From contig DATJRJ010000104.1 in assembly GCA_035504735.1 (NCBI GenBank), positions 1-23,750 of the forward strand: a stretch of DNA of 23,750 nucleotides, written 5' to 3'. This DNA is from JAJPIG01 sp035504735. Lineage in GTDB: Bacteria; Desulfobacterota; Binatia; Binatales; Binataceae. The stretch's first letter is position 1; every line of letters starts with the position of its first letter. Under the pieces are notes generated by a model. The model had not been told where the DNA came from. It searched no databases and worked only from the letters and a program-made list of their open reading frames with translations. This document shows positions 1 through 7,445 of the stretch, in pieces. The translations under genes and the position numbers were made by a program.

Positions 1-109
1 GCGATGGGGCGGGAAAGCTGAAATCGGGGTGCGGCCGCGGATGGCAATGGGGTTGCCGGAGCGATAGACTTCAGGATGGCTGGCGATGCTTGCCGGCCGG
101 AGACGCTTT

Positions 110-325
110 ATGGATATTTTCGCGCCCTCACATCTGCTGATCCTGTTGCTGATCATTTTGATCATCTTCGGGCCCAGCAAACTCGGTGACGTCGGCGGCG
201 CGCTCGGCAAGGCGATTCACGATTTCAAGCGCGCGATGAACGACCCCGACCCGGCCAAGATCGCCGAGCCGGTTGCCAAAAGCGATCTTCCGCCCACCGA
301 GGCCAAGCCCGATAAGGTTTCCTGA
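110..325 (+). CDS. tatA: Sec-independent translocase subunit TatA/TatE family
   Basis: This encodes a 71-residue TatA-type protein, which oligomerises in the inner membrane to form the twin-arginine export pore with TatC. A short N-terminus leads into one hydrophobic helix (about residues 6-19), then the hallmark F20-G21-P22 hinge and an amphipathic helix (KLGDVGGALGKAIHDFKRAM), ending in a polar, proline-rich tail. I chose the ATG at 110 because GGAGA (99-103) sits 6 nt upstream and family members start just before the membrane helix. An in-frame ATG at 86 would add eight residues (MLAGRRRF) atypical for the family. No tatC or tatB is adjacent. TatA, TatB and TatE are hard to separate, but the short length favours TatA. 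Molybdenum hydroxylases elsewhere in the window are usually cytoplasmic, so no direct link to this gene is implied. Confidence 0.9.
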   Translation: MDIFAPSHLLILLLIILIIFGPSKLGDVGGALGKAIHDFKRAMNDPDPAKIAEPVAKSDLPPTEAKPDKVS

Positions 326-454
326 TCGCCCGTCGGCTACCGTCGGTCTCGTCGTTCTGAGCGCCGCGGTGAATCCCGCGCCTCCGATTAGCACACATCG
401 CAACTCCGCTTGAGCTAGAATCGCCCGCGCGTCTGCCTTTCGTGGCGGACCTCT

Positions 455-2950
455 GTGATGCAGGCCAAGGTGGTAGTGCTGGGATCGGCGGGTGACGTCG
501 CGCCGCTGACCTATTCGATCGACCCCGCGCTCGCGGCCACCGTTCAGCCGGGCCATCGCGTGATCGTGCCGCTCGGCTCGCGCCGCATGACCGGAGTCGT
601 GGTCGAGACCGGCGCCACGCTCGACTCGGCGGGCAAGGCGCTCAAACCGATAGTCGAACTGCTCGATCCGCAGCCGCTCTTCGATCGGCCCCACCTCGAA
701 CTGCTCAACTTTCTGGCGAGCTACTACATGGCGCCGATCGCCGAAGCCTATCGGAGCGTGGTGCCCGGATTGGTGCGGATCGAATCGCGCCGCCGCTACC
801 GAATCGACGCCGCACCGGCGCCGCTGATGCTCGCCTCGCTGACGCCGCTGGAGCGCGAAATCGTCGCCGCGCTCGAACGCCGTCCGCTGACGCCGCGCCA
901 GCTCCGTGGCCTGGATTCCGAGCGCGAGGTCAACGCTGCGTTGGGGCGGCTCGCTGCCGAGCGAATCATTGCCGAAGAAACCGCGACGCTCGGACGCCAT
1001 CGCGAATCGCTCGGCGTGCGCGTGCGTATCGCGATCGACGATCCGGATCGGCTGAAGATTCGCGGCCGCCGCCAGCGCGAAATTATGCTGATGCTCGCCG
1101 CCGCCGGGTCAGAAGGGTTACGGTTCGACGAGCTCAAAACGCGGCTCGGCGAGATCGCTACGGTGTTGCGGATTCTGAAGGCGCGCGGATGGATCGCAAT
1201 CGAGCCCGCTGCGCCGAAGGAAGACGCCGATCCGGCGGCGTACGACGGCGGCGAGATCGAAGCGCCGCTCACGATGAATGACGAGCAGCAGGCGGCTTGC
1301 CATGCGATCGCCCCGGCGATCGACGCGCGGCGCTACGAAACTTTTCTTCTGTGGGGAGTGACGGCAAGCGGCAAGACCGAGATCTATCTGAGCCTGGCGG
1401 CACGCGCGCTCGGCGACGGGCGCAACGTGATCCTGCTGGTGCCTGAGATCGCACTAACCGACCAACTGGTGCGCGCCTTTCGCCGCCGCTTCGGCGCGTT
1501 GGTCGCCATCGCGCATAGTGCACAGAACGTGGCCGAGCGCTGGGCCAACTGGCGCGCCGCACTCGCGGGCCGCGCCCGAATCATGATCGGACCGCGCTCG
1601 GCGATCTTCGCTCCGCTCCATGACCCGGGTCTGATCGTAGTCGACGAGGAGCACGACGCCGCCTACAAGAACGAAGAGGGCATCCGCTACAATGCGCGCG
1701 ACCTGGCAGTCGCGCTAGGTCGCTTCGCGCGCTGCCCGGTGATATTGGGCTCGGCCACGCCGTCGGCCGAATCGTGGGCCAACGCGCGCAACGGGCGCTA
1801 CCGGATAATCAAGCTCGCGCGGCGCGTGATGGAGCGTCCCTTCGCCGCGGTCGAGATTATCGATCTGCGGCGCGGCGCGCCCAAACCCGGCCATCGCGAT
1901 CATGCCGCACGCGATGAGGCCGGCGATAGCGCTGCCGAGCCGGTGCCGCTCTCGGAGCCGCTGGTCGCCGCGATCCGGGCCAATCTTGCGGCCCGCGGCC
2001 AGACCATCCTGTTTCTCAATCGCCGCGGCTATCATAATTTTCTGCAATGCCATAACTGCGGCGCAGTGCTCACCTGTCCGAACTGCAGCGTCAGCCAGAC
2101 CTTTCATCTGCGTGACCGTTCGTTGCGATGCCATTACTGCGGCGAGCGGCGGGGCGCCCCGGAAGCCTGTCCCGAGTGCCGCGCGATCGGACTCGAAGGG
2201 CTCGGCTTCGGCACCGAGCGGCTGGTCGCGGCGCTCTCGAAGATCGTGCCGGCGGCGCGGGTCGAGCGAATGGACTCCGATACCAGCGGGCGGCGCGGCG
2301 AACGCTCGCGGATGCTGACTGCGCTGGAGCGCGGCGAGATCGATATCCTGGCCGGCACGCAGATGGTCACCAAAGGCTTCGACTTTCCCGGCGTCACGCT
2401 GGTCGGCGTAATTCTGGCCGACGTCGCGTTGAATCTGCCCGACTTCCGCTCGGCCGAGCGCACCTTTCAATTGCTGACCCAGGTGGCGGGCCGCGCCGGA
2501 CGCGGTGAGCGTCCCGGCCGCGTGCTGATCCAGACTTACGCCCCCGGCCATTACAGTATCCGCGCGGCGCGCGATCAGGATTACGAGCGCTTCATGCGTC
2601 GCGAACTGACGCTGCGTCGCGAACTCGGCTATCCGCCCTTCACGCGGCTGGCGATGGTGCGGATCGAGGGCGAGGACTCGCCCGTGGCGGCGCGGATTGC
2701 GGCGGAGGCGGCGACGGCGCTCAAGCGCGCCGCCGCCGCCTCCGCCGAGGGTGCAATCCGGGTGCTGGGCCCGGCGCCGGCGCCGATCGAGCGGATTCGC
2801 GGCCGCTACCGCTTTCAGGTGATGGTGAAGTCGGCGGCGCTGCAGGAGATGCGCGCGGCGCTTGGCGCGATGCGCGCCGCGCTCGCGCCGCAGGCGGCGC
2901 GAGCCGCGGTTCGCCTCGCGATCGATATCGATCCGCTCAGCATGCTATGA
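455..2950 (+). CDS. priA: Primosomal replication restart helicase PriA
   Basis: PriA is the 3'-to-5' superfamily 2 DNA helicase that recognises stalled forks and reloads the replisome. The protein is 831 residues, longer than the roughly 730 of E. coli PriA. An N-terminal DNA-binding region is followed by a helicase core with Walker A GVTASGKTE (about 301-309), DEEH (397-400), and late motifs GTQMVTKGFDFPG and QVAGRAGRGERPG. Eight cysteines form the two zinc sites inserted in the core: C532, C535, C541, C544, C559, C562, C572 and C575. Part of the extra length is a charged linker before the zinc region (around residues 475-500). The start is GTG 455 or the overlapping ATG 458, and they differ by one residue. 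A 129-bp gap separates it from tatA, so it may have its own promoter. A GC-rich hairpin follows the stop. Confidence 0.97.
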   Translation: MMQAKVVVLGSAGDVAPLTYSIDPALAATVQPGHRVIVPLGSRRMTGVVVETGATLDSAGKALKPIVELLDPQPLFDRPHLELLNFLASYYMAPIAEAYRSVVPGLVRIESRRRYRIDAAPAPLMLASLTPLEREIVAALERRPLTPRQLRGLDSEREVNAALGRLAAERIIAEETATLGRHRESLGVRVRIAIDDPDRLKIRGRRQREIMLMLAAAGSEGLRFDELKTRLGEIATVLRILKARGWIAIEPAAPKEDADPAAYDGGEIEAPLTMNDEQQAACHAIAPAIDARRYETFLLWGVTASGKTEIYLSLAARALGDGRNVILLVPEIALTDQLVRAFRRRFGALVAIAHSAQNVAERWANWRAALAGRARIMIGPRSAIFAPLHDPGLIVVDEEHDAAYKNEEGIRYNARDLAVALGRFARCPVILGSATPSAESWANARNGRYRIIKLARRVMERPFAAVEIIDLRRGAPKPGHRDHAARDEAGDSAAEPVPLSEPLVAAIRANLAARGQTILFLNRRGYHNFLQCHNCGAVLTCPNCSVSQTFHLRDRSLRCHYCGERRGAPEACPECRAIGLEGLGFGTERLVAALSKIVPAARVERMDSDTSGRRGERSRMLTALERGEIDILAGTQMVTKGFDFPGVTLVGVILADVALNLPDFRSAERTFQLLTQVAGRAGRGERPGRVLIQTYAPGHYSIRAARDQDYERFMRRELTLRRELGYPPFTRLAMVRIEGEDSPVAARIAAEAATALKRAAAASAEGAIRVLGPAPAPIERIRGRYRFQVMVKSAALQEMRAALGAMRAALAPQAARAAVRLAIDIDPLSML

Positions 2951-2974
2951 GCGCCGGCCTTCCCGGCCGGGCGC
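2951..2974 (+). terminator. GC-rich hairpin directly after priA
   Basis: GCGCCGGCC (2951-2959) pairs with GGCCGGGCGC (2965-2974) around a TTCCC loop, with one bulged G at 2969. It begins on the base after the priA stop codon. No T-run follows, so it is at best a weak or Rho-assisted terminator, or a 3'-end stabilising hairpin. Confidence 0.4.
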
Positions 2975-3082
2975 ATCAGCCGTAATTCACAGCGGTGGTT
3001 GATTTAGGCCATACTACTCAACTATTCATGGCGTGAATCCCAACGAAGCATCCGCAATCCCTGCCGCCATCGGAGAAATAGC

Positions 3083-3676
3083 ATGGCTTGGATAAAAACT
3101 GTCCCGCCGAGCGAAGCCCAAGGCCAGCTCAAAGAAGTTTACGAAGGCATTCTGCGAACGATGCCCTTCGTGCCGAAGATGCGCCAGCTCGCGAGTCTCA
3201 GGCCCGAAGCGGTCGAGGCTCTGGAACTGCTCGCCAAGCGATCGCATTTCGGCGGCACCTCGCTCGGCCGGGAACGCGAAGAGCGGATCGCGCTGGTGGT
3301 CGCGGCGCTGCTTAAATGCAGCTACTGCGCGGTTGCTCATGGCGGCTTGATGGTGAAGAGCGGGAAAGCCACGGCCGACGAGGTCACGGCGCTGGCATGC
3401 AATTATCATACAGCCGGTTTGTCGGCGGCTGACGTGGCGATGCTCGACTATGCGTCGAAGATCGCGCTCGATCCGGAGCGCATCGCAGAAACCGATATCG
3501 CAGAGCTTCGATCGCACGGATTCTCCGACGTCAACATCCTGGATATCGCGCTCAACGCGTCGTATCGCGTCTTCGTCACTCGGATGGCCGCGGCACTGGG
3601 TTTGGAAGGCGAGGAGTGGTTCGATGAAATTGCGCCGCCGCTGCGCGAGACCCTGACCGTCGGCCGACGGTTGTAG
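3083..3676 (+). CDS. AhpD-like / carboxymuconolactone decarboxylase-fold protein with CxxC (peroxidase-related)
   Basis: This 197-residue protein has the alkylhydroperoxidase-D-like fold. The signature is C79-S-Y-C82-x3-H86, the redox-active CxxC followed by histidine seen in AhpD and 'uncharacterised peroxidase-related' proteins. That motif supports thiol-disulfide or peroxide-reducing activity rather than true 4-carboxymuconolactone decarboxylation. The N-terminal segment (WIKTVPPSEAQGQLKEVYE) is typical of the peroxidase-related branch. GGAGA (3072-3076) lies 6 nt before the ATG. It starts a plus-strand run and the next gene, a molybdenum hydroxylase subunit, begins 66 bp downstream, so co-transcription is likely. 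Its partner reductant and substrate cannot be read from sequence. It is clearly a different subfamily from the cysteine-free CMD protein at 22357-22905. Confidence 0.85.
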   Translation: MAWIKTVPPSEAQGQLKEVYEGILRTMPFVPKMRQLASLRPEAVEALELLAKRSHFGGTSLGREREERIALVVAALLKCSYCAVAHGGLMVKSGKATADEVTALACNYHTAGLSAADVAMLDYASKIALDPERIAETDIAELRSHGFSDVNILDIALNASYRVFVTRMAAALGLEGEEWFDEIAPPLRETLTVGRRL

Positions 3677-3742
3677 AGCGGGGACCATTATCAACCCTCG
3701 CGCGTTGCTCGCACGGAACCGACAGAGCCGGGAGACAACACC

Positions 3743-6082
3743 ATGGCAGTACCGATTCCAAAGTTCGTGGGCGCGCGTATCCGGCGGCGCGAGGATCCGC
3801 GCTTGGTCCGGGGCGAGGCAAACTACGTCGATGACGTGCATCTCGAGGGCACGCTGTCAGCCGCGATCCTGCGCAGCCCCCATGCACACGCAAAGATCAG
3901 GTCAATCGATGTCCGCAAGGCGCTGAACCTCGACGGCGTGGTCGATGTCACCACCGGAGAGGACCTGCGCGGCAAGGTCGGCTCGTTGCCATGCGCGTGG
4001 CCGGCTGCCAACCGGCCGTTTCATCCGGTGCTGGCGCTCGACAAAGTCAGGTTTGTGGGCGAGCCAGTTGCGATCGCGGTGGCGAGCGACGCTTATCTCG
4101 CTCACGACGCGCTCGAGCTTATCGAAGTCGATTACGAGCCGCTGGAGGCGGTGCTCGATCCGGAGCAAGCGCTGGCGCCGGGCGCGCCGCTGATCCACGA
4201 ACAGTTCGGCAGCAACGTCGTCCAGCTCGCCGAGCATCCATCCGACAAGATCGACGAGGTGATGCGCCAGGCCGACAAGATTCTCCGCTTCAGATTCGCC
4301 AACCAGCGGCTGGTCCCGATGTCAATGGAGACCCGGGGTGTGCTCGCCCGCTGGGACGCAGCGAACGAGGAGCTAGTGTTCTGGTCATCGACCCAGATGC
4401 CGCACATCGTGCGCTCCTACGTCGCCGAGATGATCGGTATCGCGGAGAATCAACTCCGTACGATCGCGCCGGAGGTGGGCGGCGGCTTCGGCGCTAAGTC
4501 GAACGTATATCGGGAAGAGGCTTTGATCCCGTATATGGCACGCAAGCTCCGCCGCCCCGTCAAATGGATCGAGCAGCGTCGCGAGCATCTCGCGACTCTG
4601 ACTCACGGGCGCGGGCAGGTGGCTTATGTCGAAGCGGCCGTGAAGAAGGACGGGACCGTCCTCGGCATCAAGGCGCGGCTGATTGGCGATATGGGAGCCT
4701 ACCTGCATCTGCTGACGCCGATGGTGCCAGGACTGACGGGGCTGATGCTCCCGAATACCTACAAGCTGCGCGCGGCCGCATTCACCCAGCAGCTCGTCTT
4801 CACCAACAAGATGTCGACCGATACCTACCGCGGCGCAGGACTGCCGGAAGCGATCGCGATTATCGAGCGCGTCATGGACCTGACCGCTACCGAATTCGGC
4901 CTCGATCCTGCCGAAGTCCGGCGTCGCAACCTGGTCGCCAGAGCCGACTTTCCCTGGACCTCCGCCACCGGTCTAATCTACGACACTGGGAATTATGAAC
5001 CGGCGCTCGACAAGACCCTCGCGCTGCTCGATTACAAGAAGGCCCGCACCGAGCAGGCCGCGGCCCGCAAGCACGGACGTTATCTCGGTATCGGGCTCGC
5101 CTGCTATGCGGAAATGTCCGGGGTGGGGCCGTCAAATTTTTTCCCCGGCCTGAAAGTCGGCGGATGGGAGAGCGCAACCGTCCGGATCGAGCCGGACGGC
5201 AAGGTTGTCGTGCTGACCGGCTCGTCGTCGCATGGCCAGGGCCACGAGACCAGCTTCGCCCAGGTGGCCGCGGACGCCCTGGGAATTGAGGTCGGCGATA
5301 TCAAGGTGATTCACGGCGACACCGGCCGGGTTCAATACGGAATCGGCACCTTCGCCAGCCGCAGCATGGCAGTCGGTGGCGCTGCGCTGATGGGCGCGAT
5401 CGCCAAGCTGCAGGACAAAATGAAGAAGATCGCCTCCTTCATGATGGAGGTGCCGCCCGACCAGTTGAGTTTCGCACAGCGCGCGATCGTGATCGGCGGC
5501 GATACCGCGAAATCGATCCCGCTGCAGAAGGTTATCGATGCCGCCTACCAGTTCAGGACGCCGATTCCGGGTCTCGAGCCGGGCCTCGAGGCTTCGCACT
5601 TTTTCGAGCCGCCGAACTTCTGCACCTCGTTTGGCACCCATGCCTCGCTGGTCGAAGTCGACCCCGAGACCGGCGGCGTGAAGTTCCTCAAATACGTGGC
5701 GCTCTATGATTGCGGCACGGTGATCAATCCGCTGATCGTCGAGGGCCAGGTTCATGGCGGGACTGTCCAGGGAATCGGACAGGCGCTCTGCGAAGAGGTC
5801 TACTACGACCAGGCCGGTCAGCTCATCAGCGGCAGCCTGATGGACTATGCGTTGCCGCGCGCCGCGACGCTGCCGTGGTTCGAGGTCGCCAACACCGTCA
5901 CCCGGACCACGCTCAACCCGCTCGGCGCCAAGGGCATGGGTGAATCCGGATGTATCGGCGCCGTGGCCTGCGTGGTCAACGCCGTAATCGATGCGCTCCA
6001 GCCGTTCGGCGTGAAGCAAATCGAGTTACCGCTCAAGGCCGAGCGCATCTGGCGCGCGATTCAGGACGCGAAGCCGGCGTAG
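3743..6082 (+). CDS. Orphan xanthine dehydrogenase-family molybdopterin-binding large subunit
   Basis: A 779-residue catalytic subunit of the molybdenum hydroxylase family, which inserts a water-derived oxygen into C-H bonds of aldehydes, purines or N-heteroaromatics. The N-terminal aldehyde oxidase a/b hammerhead domain begins at VGARIRRREDPRLVRGEANY. Cofactor-binding GGGFGAK is at 246-252. The active-site loop reads Y362-R-G-A-G-L-P, and the base-catalyst glutamate is E734 in GMGESG. Form I CO dehydrogenases carry AYRCSFR in that loop, so this is not CoxL proper and the substrate is open. GGGAGA just upstream supports the ATG at 3743. No FAD or 2Fe-2S subunit lies beside it; the only such genes in the window belong to the minus-strand set at 11232-12574. 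The isochorismatase-fold gene begins 3 nt after its stop, which suggests one operon. Confidence 0.93.
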   Translation: MAVPIPKFVGARIRRREDPRLVRGEANYVDDVHLEGTLSAAILRSPHAHAKIRSIDVRKALNLDGVVDVTTGEDLRGKVGSLPCAWPAANRPFHPVLALDKVRFVGEPVAIAVASDAYLAHDALELIEVDYEPLEAVLDPEQALAPGAPLIHEQFGSNVVQLAEHPSDKIDEVMRQADKILRFRFANQRLVPMSMETRGVLARWDAANEELVFWSSTQMPHIVRSYVAEMIGIAENQLRTIAPEVGGGFGAKSNVYREEALIPYMARKLRRPVKWIEQRREHLATLTHGRGQVAYVEAAVKKDGTVLGIKARLIGDMGAYLHLLTPMVPGLTGLMLPNTYKLRAAAFTQQLVFTNKMSTDTYRGAGLPEAIAIIERVMDLTATEFGLDPAEVRRRNLVARADFPWTSATGLIYDTGNYEPALDKTLALLDYKKARTEQAAARKHGRYLGIGLACYAEMSGVGPSNFFPGLKVGGWESATVRIEPDGKVVVLTGSSSHGQGHETSFAQVAADALGIEVGDIKVIHGDTGRVQYGIGTFASRSMAVGGAALMGAIAKLQDKMKKIASFMMEVPPDQLSFAQRAIVIGGDTAKSIPLQKVIDAAYQFRTPIPGLEPGLEASHFFEPPNFCTSFGTHASLVEVDPETGGVKFLKYVALYDCGTVINPLIVEGQVHGGTVQGIGQALCEEVYYDQAGQLISGSLMDYALPRAATLPWFEVANTVTRTTLNPLGAKGMGESGCIGAVACVVNAVIDALQPFGVKQIELPLKAERIWRAIQDAKPA

Positions 6083-6085
6083 TCA

Positions 6086-6835
6086 ATGATTATGGCAGCC
6101 CGAGGCGAATCCGCGGTTATCGAGAGATTGATCAACGGCGCGAAGCCGGGCCAACAGCGCCACGACCCGTTCCATCAGACCGTCGTCTGGAACATCATCC
6201 CTGACAAAACCGCACTGCTTGTAGTTGATATGCAGAACGCTTTCGTCCACGAGCGGGGTCTGTTCTATCTTCCGGCGGCCCGCGAACTGATTGCCAAAAT
6301 AAACCGCGTCGTAACCATCAGCCGCGACCGCGGCATAATGGTCGTTTGGATCGTGCGCCATCCTTATCGCCGCGACGGGCTCGACACCGGCTATGAACAG
6401 GATTTTCTTCCGGCCATGGTCGGTAATCCGGCCGGCTATACCGAAGATGGTTGGGGTGCGCAATTGGCCGACGGACTCGAGGTGGTGTCGGAGCGAGACC
6501 TGATTGTTCCCAAGACCCGTTACAGCGCCTTTATCGAGGGCTCCTCCAATCTCGACCGGATTTTGCGCTATCACGGGCGCGACACCGTAATCATTATGGG
6601 CGTGGCGACCAACGTATGCTGCGGCACCACGGCGCGGGACGCCATGATGCTCGACTACAAGGTGATTTTCGTCTCGGACGGTAATGCCGCCGGTGGCGAA
6701 ATCAGTCTGGCCGGTTACGGACCCGGTACTGTTCAGGAAGCCGAGCTCATGACATTACGCGCTTGCTTCGCTATGGTTTGCACTACCGATGAGTTGATCG
6801 GCGAGATCACGAATCCCGGGCTGGCACGAGCTTAA
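6086..6835 (+). CDS. Isochorismatase-superfamily cysteine hydrolase
   Basis: This 249-residue alpha/beta enzyme has the cysteine-hydrolase triad of the isochorismatase superfamily: D48 in VVDMQNAF, K143 in VPKTRYSAF and C178 in TNVCCGTTARD. Members with all three residues are usually amidohydrolases (nicotinamidase, N-carbamoylsarcosine amidase, maleamate amidase, biuret hydrolase). Isochorismatases proper lack the cysteine, so that reaction is unlikely. About 40 N-terminal residues precede the first core strand, which is longer than a minimal nicotinamidase but usual for the carbamoylsarcosine/biuret-type branch. It starts 3 nt after the molybdenum subunit (ATG 6086, or ATG 6092 two codons later) and ends 13 nt before the next gene, so translation is probably coupled. 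The neighbourhood suggests action after ring oxidation, on an amide, ureido or similar product; that is inference. Confidence 0.9.
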   Translation: MIMAARGESAVIERLINGAKPGQQRHDPFHQTVVWNIIPDKTALLVVDMQNAFVHERGLFYLPAARELIAKINRVVTISRDRGIMVVWIVRHPYRRDGLDTGYEQDFLPAMVGNPAGYTEDGWGAQLADGLEVVSERDLIVPKTRYSAFIEGSSNLDRILRYHGRDTVIIMGVATNVCCGTTARDAMMLDYKVIFVSDGNAAGGEISLAGYGPGTVQEAELMTLRACFAMVCTTDELIGEITNPGLARA

Positions 6836-6848
6836 CGGCCATATAGAG

Positions 6849-7301
6849 ATGCGGGTTTCCATCCTCAAAGTTCTCGGTATGCTGGCGATACTGCTCATCG
6901 CGGGCACGCTGCTGATGAGCCGGATTTCGCGCCCGGCCTGCACTTCATTGCGCGGCACCGATACGTTGACGGTTAAACTCGCCGACCTCGCCCCGGGAAA
7001 AATTCGGGCCTTTTGCTACAAAGACGAAGCCGGCCGCAAGCTCCGCTTTCTGCTGGCGCGCGACTCCGGCGGCCAAGTCCACGCGGTCTTCGACGCCTGC
7101 CGGCAATGTTACAAGTTCCACAAGGGCTACGATTATTCGCACGGCTATCTGATCTGCCGGGTTTGCGGTAATCGCTATCCGATCGGGGCCGTGAGCACCG
7201 GCGAGGGCTCCTGCGTCCCGGTTCCGCTGAGCCATCAAACCAGCCACGGCCAGGTGACGATAAAGGTGGCGGACGTCAAAGCCGGAAAGTGGTGGTTTTG
7301 A
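6849..7301 (+). CDS. Membrane-anchored DUF2318-like protein with two CxxC pairs
   Basis: A 150-residue protein with one N-terminal hydrophobic segment (about 7-23) and a soluble part predicted outside the cytoplasm. It carries C84-x2-C87 (FDACRQCYKFHKGY) and C103-x2-C106 (ICRVCGNRYPI), then GEGSCVPVPL. This arrangement matches the C-terminal domain of DUF2318, a predicted iron-sulfur/metal-binding membrane-protein family often found near metal or iron uptake genes. Here it stands alone without the large multi-pass membrane part. The four cysteines could hold a metal or act in redox. It follows the cysteine hydrolase by 13 nt and probably ends that operon. I do not know its function. An electron-transfer or cofactor-handling role for the molybdenum enzyme is possible but unproven. 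Confidence 0.72.
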   Translation: MRVSILKVLGMLAILLIAGTLLMSRISRPACTSLRGTDTLTVKLADLAPGKIRAFCYKDEAGRKLRFLLARDSGGQVHAVFDACRQCYKFHKGYDYSHGYLICRVCGNRYPIGAVSTGEGSCVPVPLSHQTSHGQVTIKVADVKAGKWWF

Positions 7302-7445
7302 TTCGCCGCCGGAATGGCGCGCGCTCCGCATTAATCGCCGGGGCGTTGACGCTGTCGGCTGGTGGCTCGCCGATGCTTTCGGTTTGATGGTCGCTGGGAA
7401 TCGGGCCGCGCCTGCCGTCCAGCAACCGCAGCATCCGTCGCTCCT

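Noticed and set aside
1..67. Possible 3' end of an upstream plus-strand gene ending at TAG 65-67
   Set aside because: Only about 21 codons are visible, with no recognisable motif. Other frames are also open here, so it cannot be supported.
128..1000. A 290-codon minus-strand open frame across tatA and the start of priA
   Set aside because: It overlaps two well-supported genes and its Arg/His-rich translation looks like a codon shadow.
1715..2551. A 278-codon minus-strand open frame inside priA
   Set aside because: It is opposite the zinc-finger and helicase motifs of priA, so it is a shadow.
5132..6019. A 295-codon minus-strand open frame opposite the orphan molybdenum subunit
   Set aside because: It is antisense to E734 and other conserved motifs, with no recognisable domain and no ribosome site.
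7302..7445. Search for a terminator between the convergent DUF2318-like and secreted-protein genes
   Set aside because: Only a weak TCGGC/GCCGA pairing without a T-run was found, so nothing could be supported.
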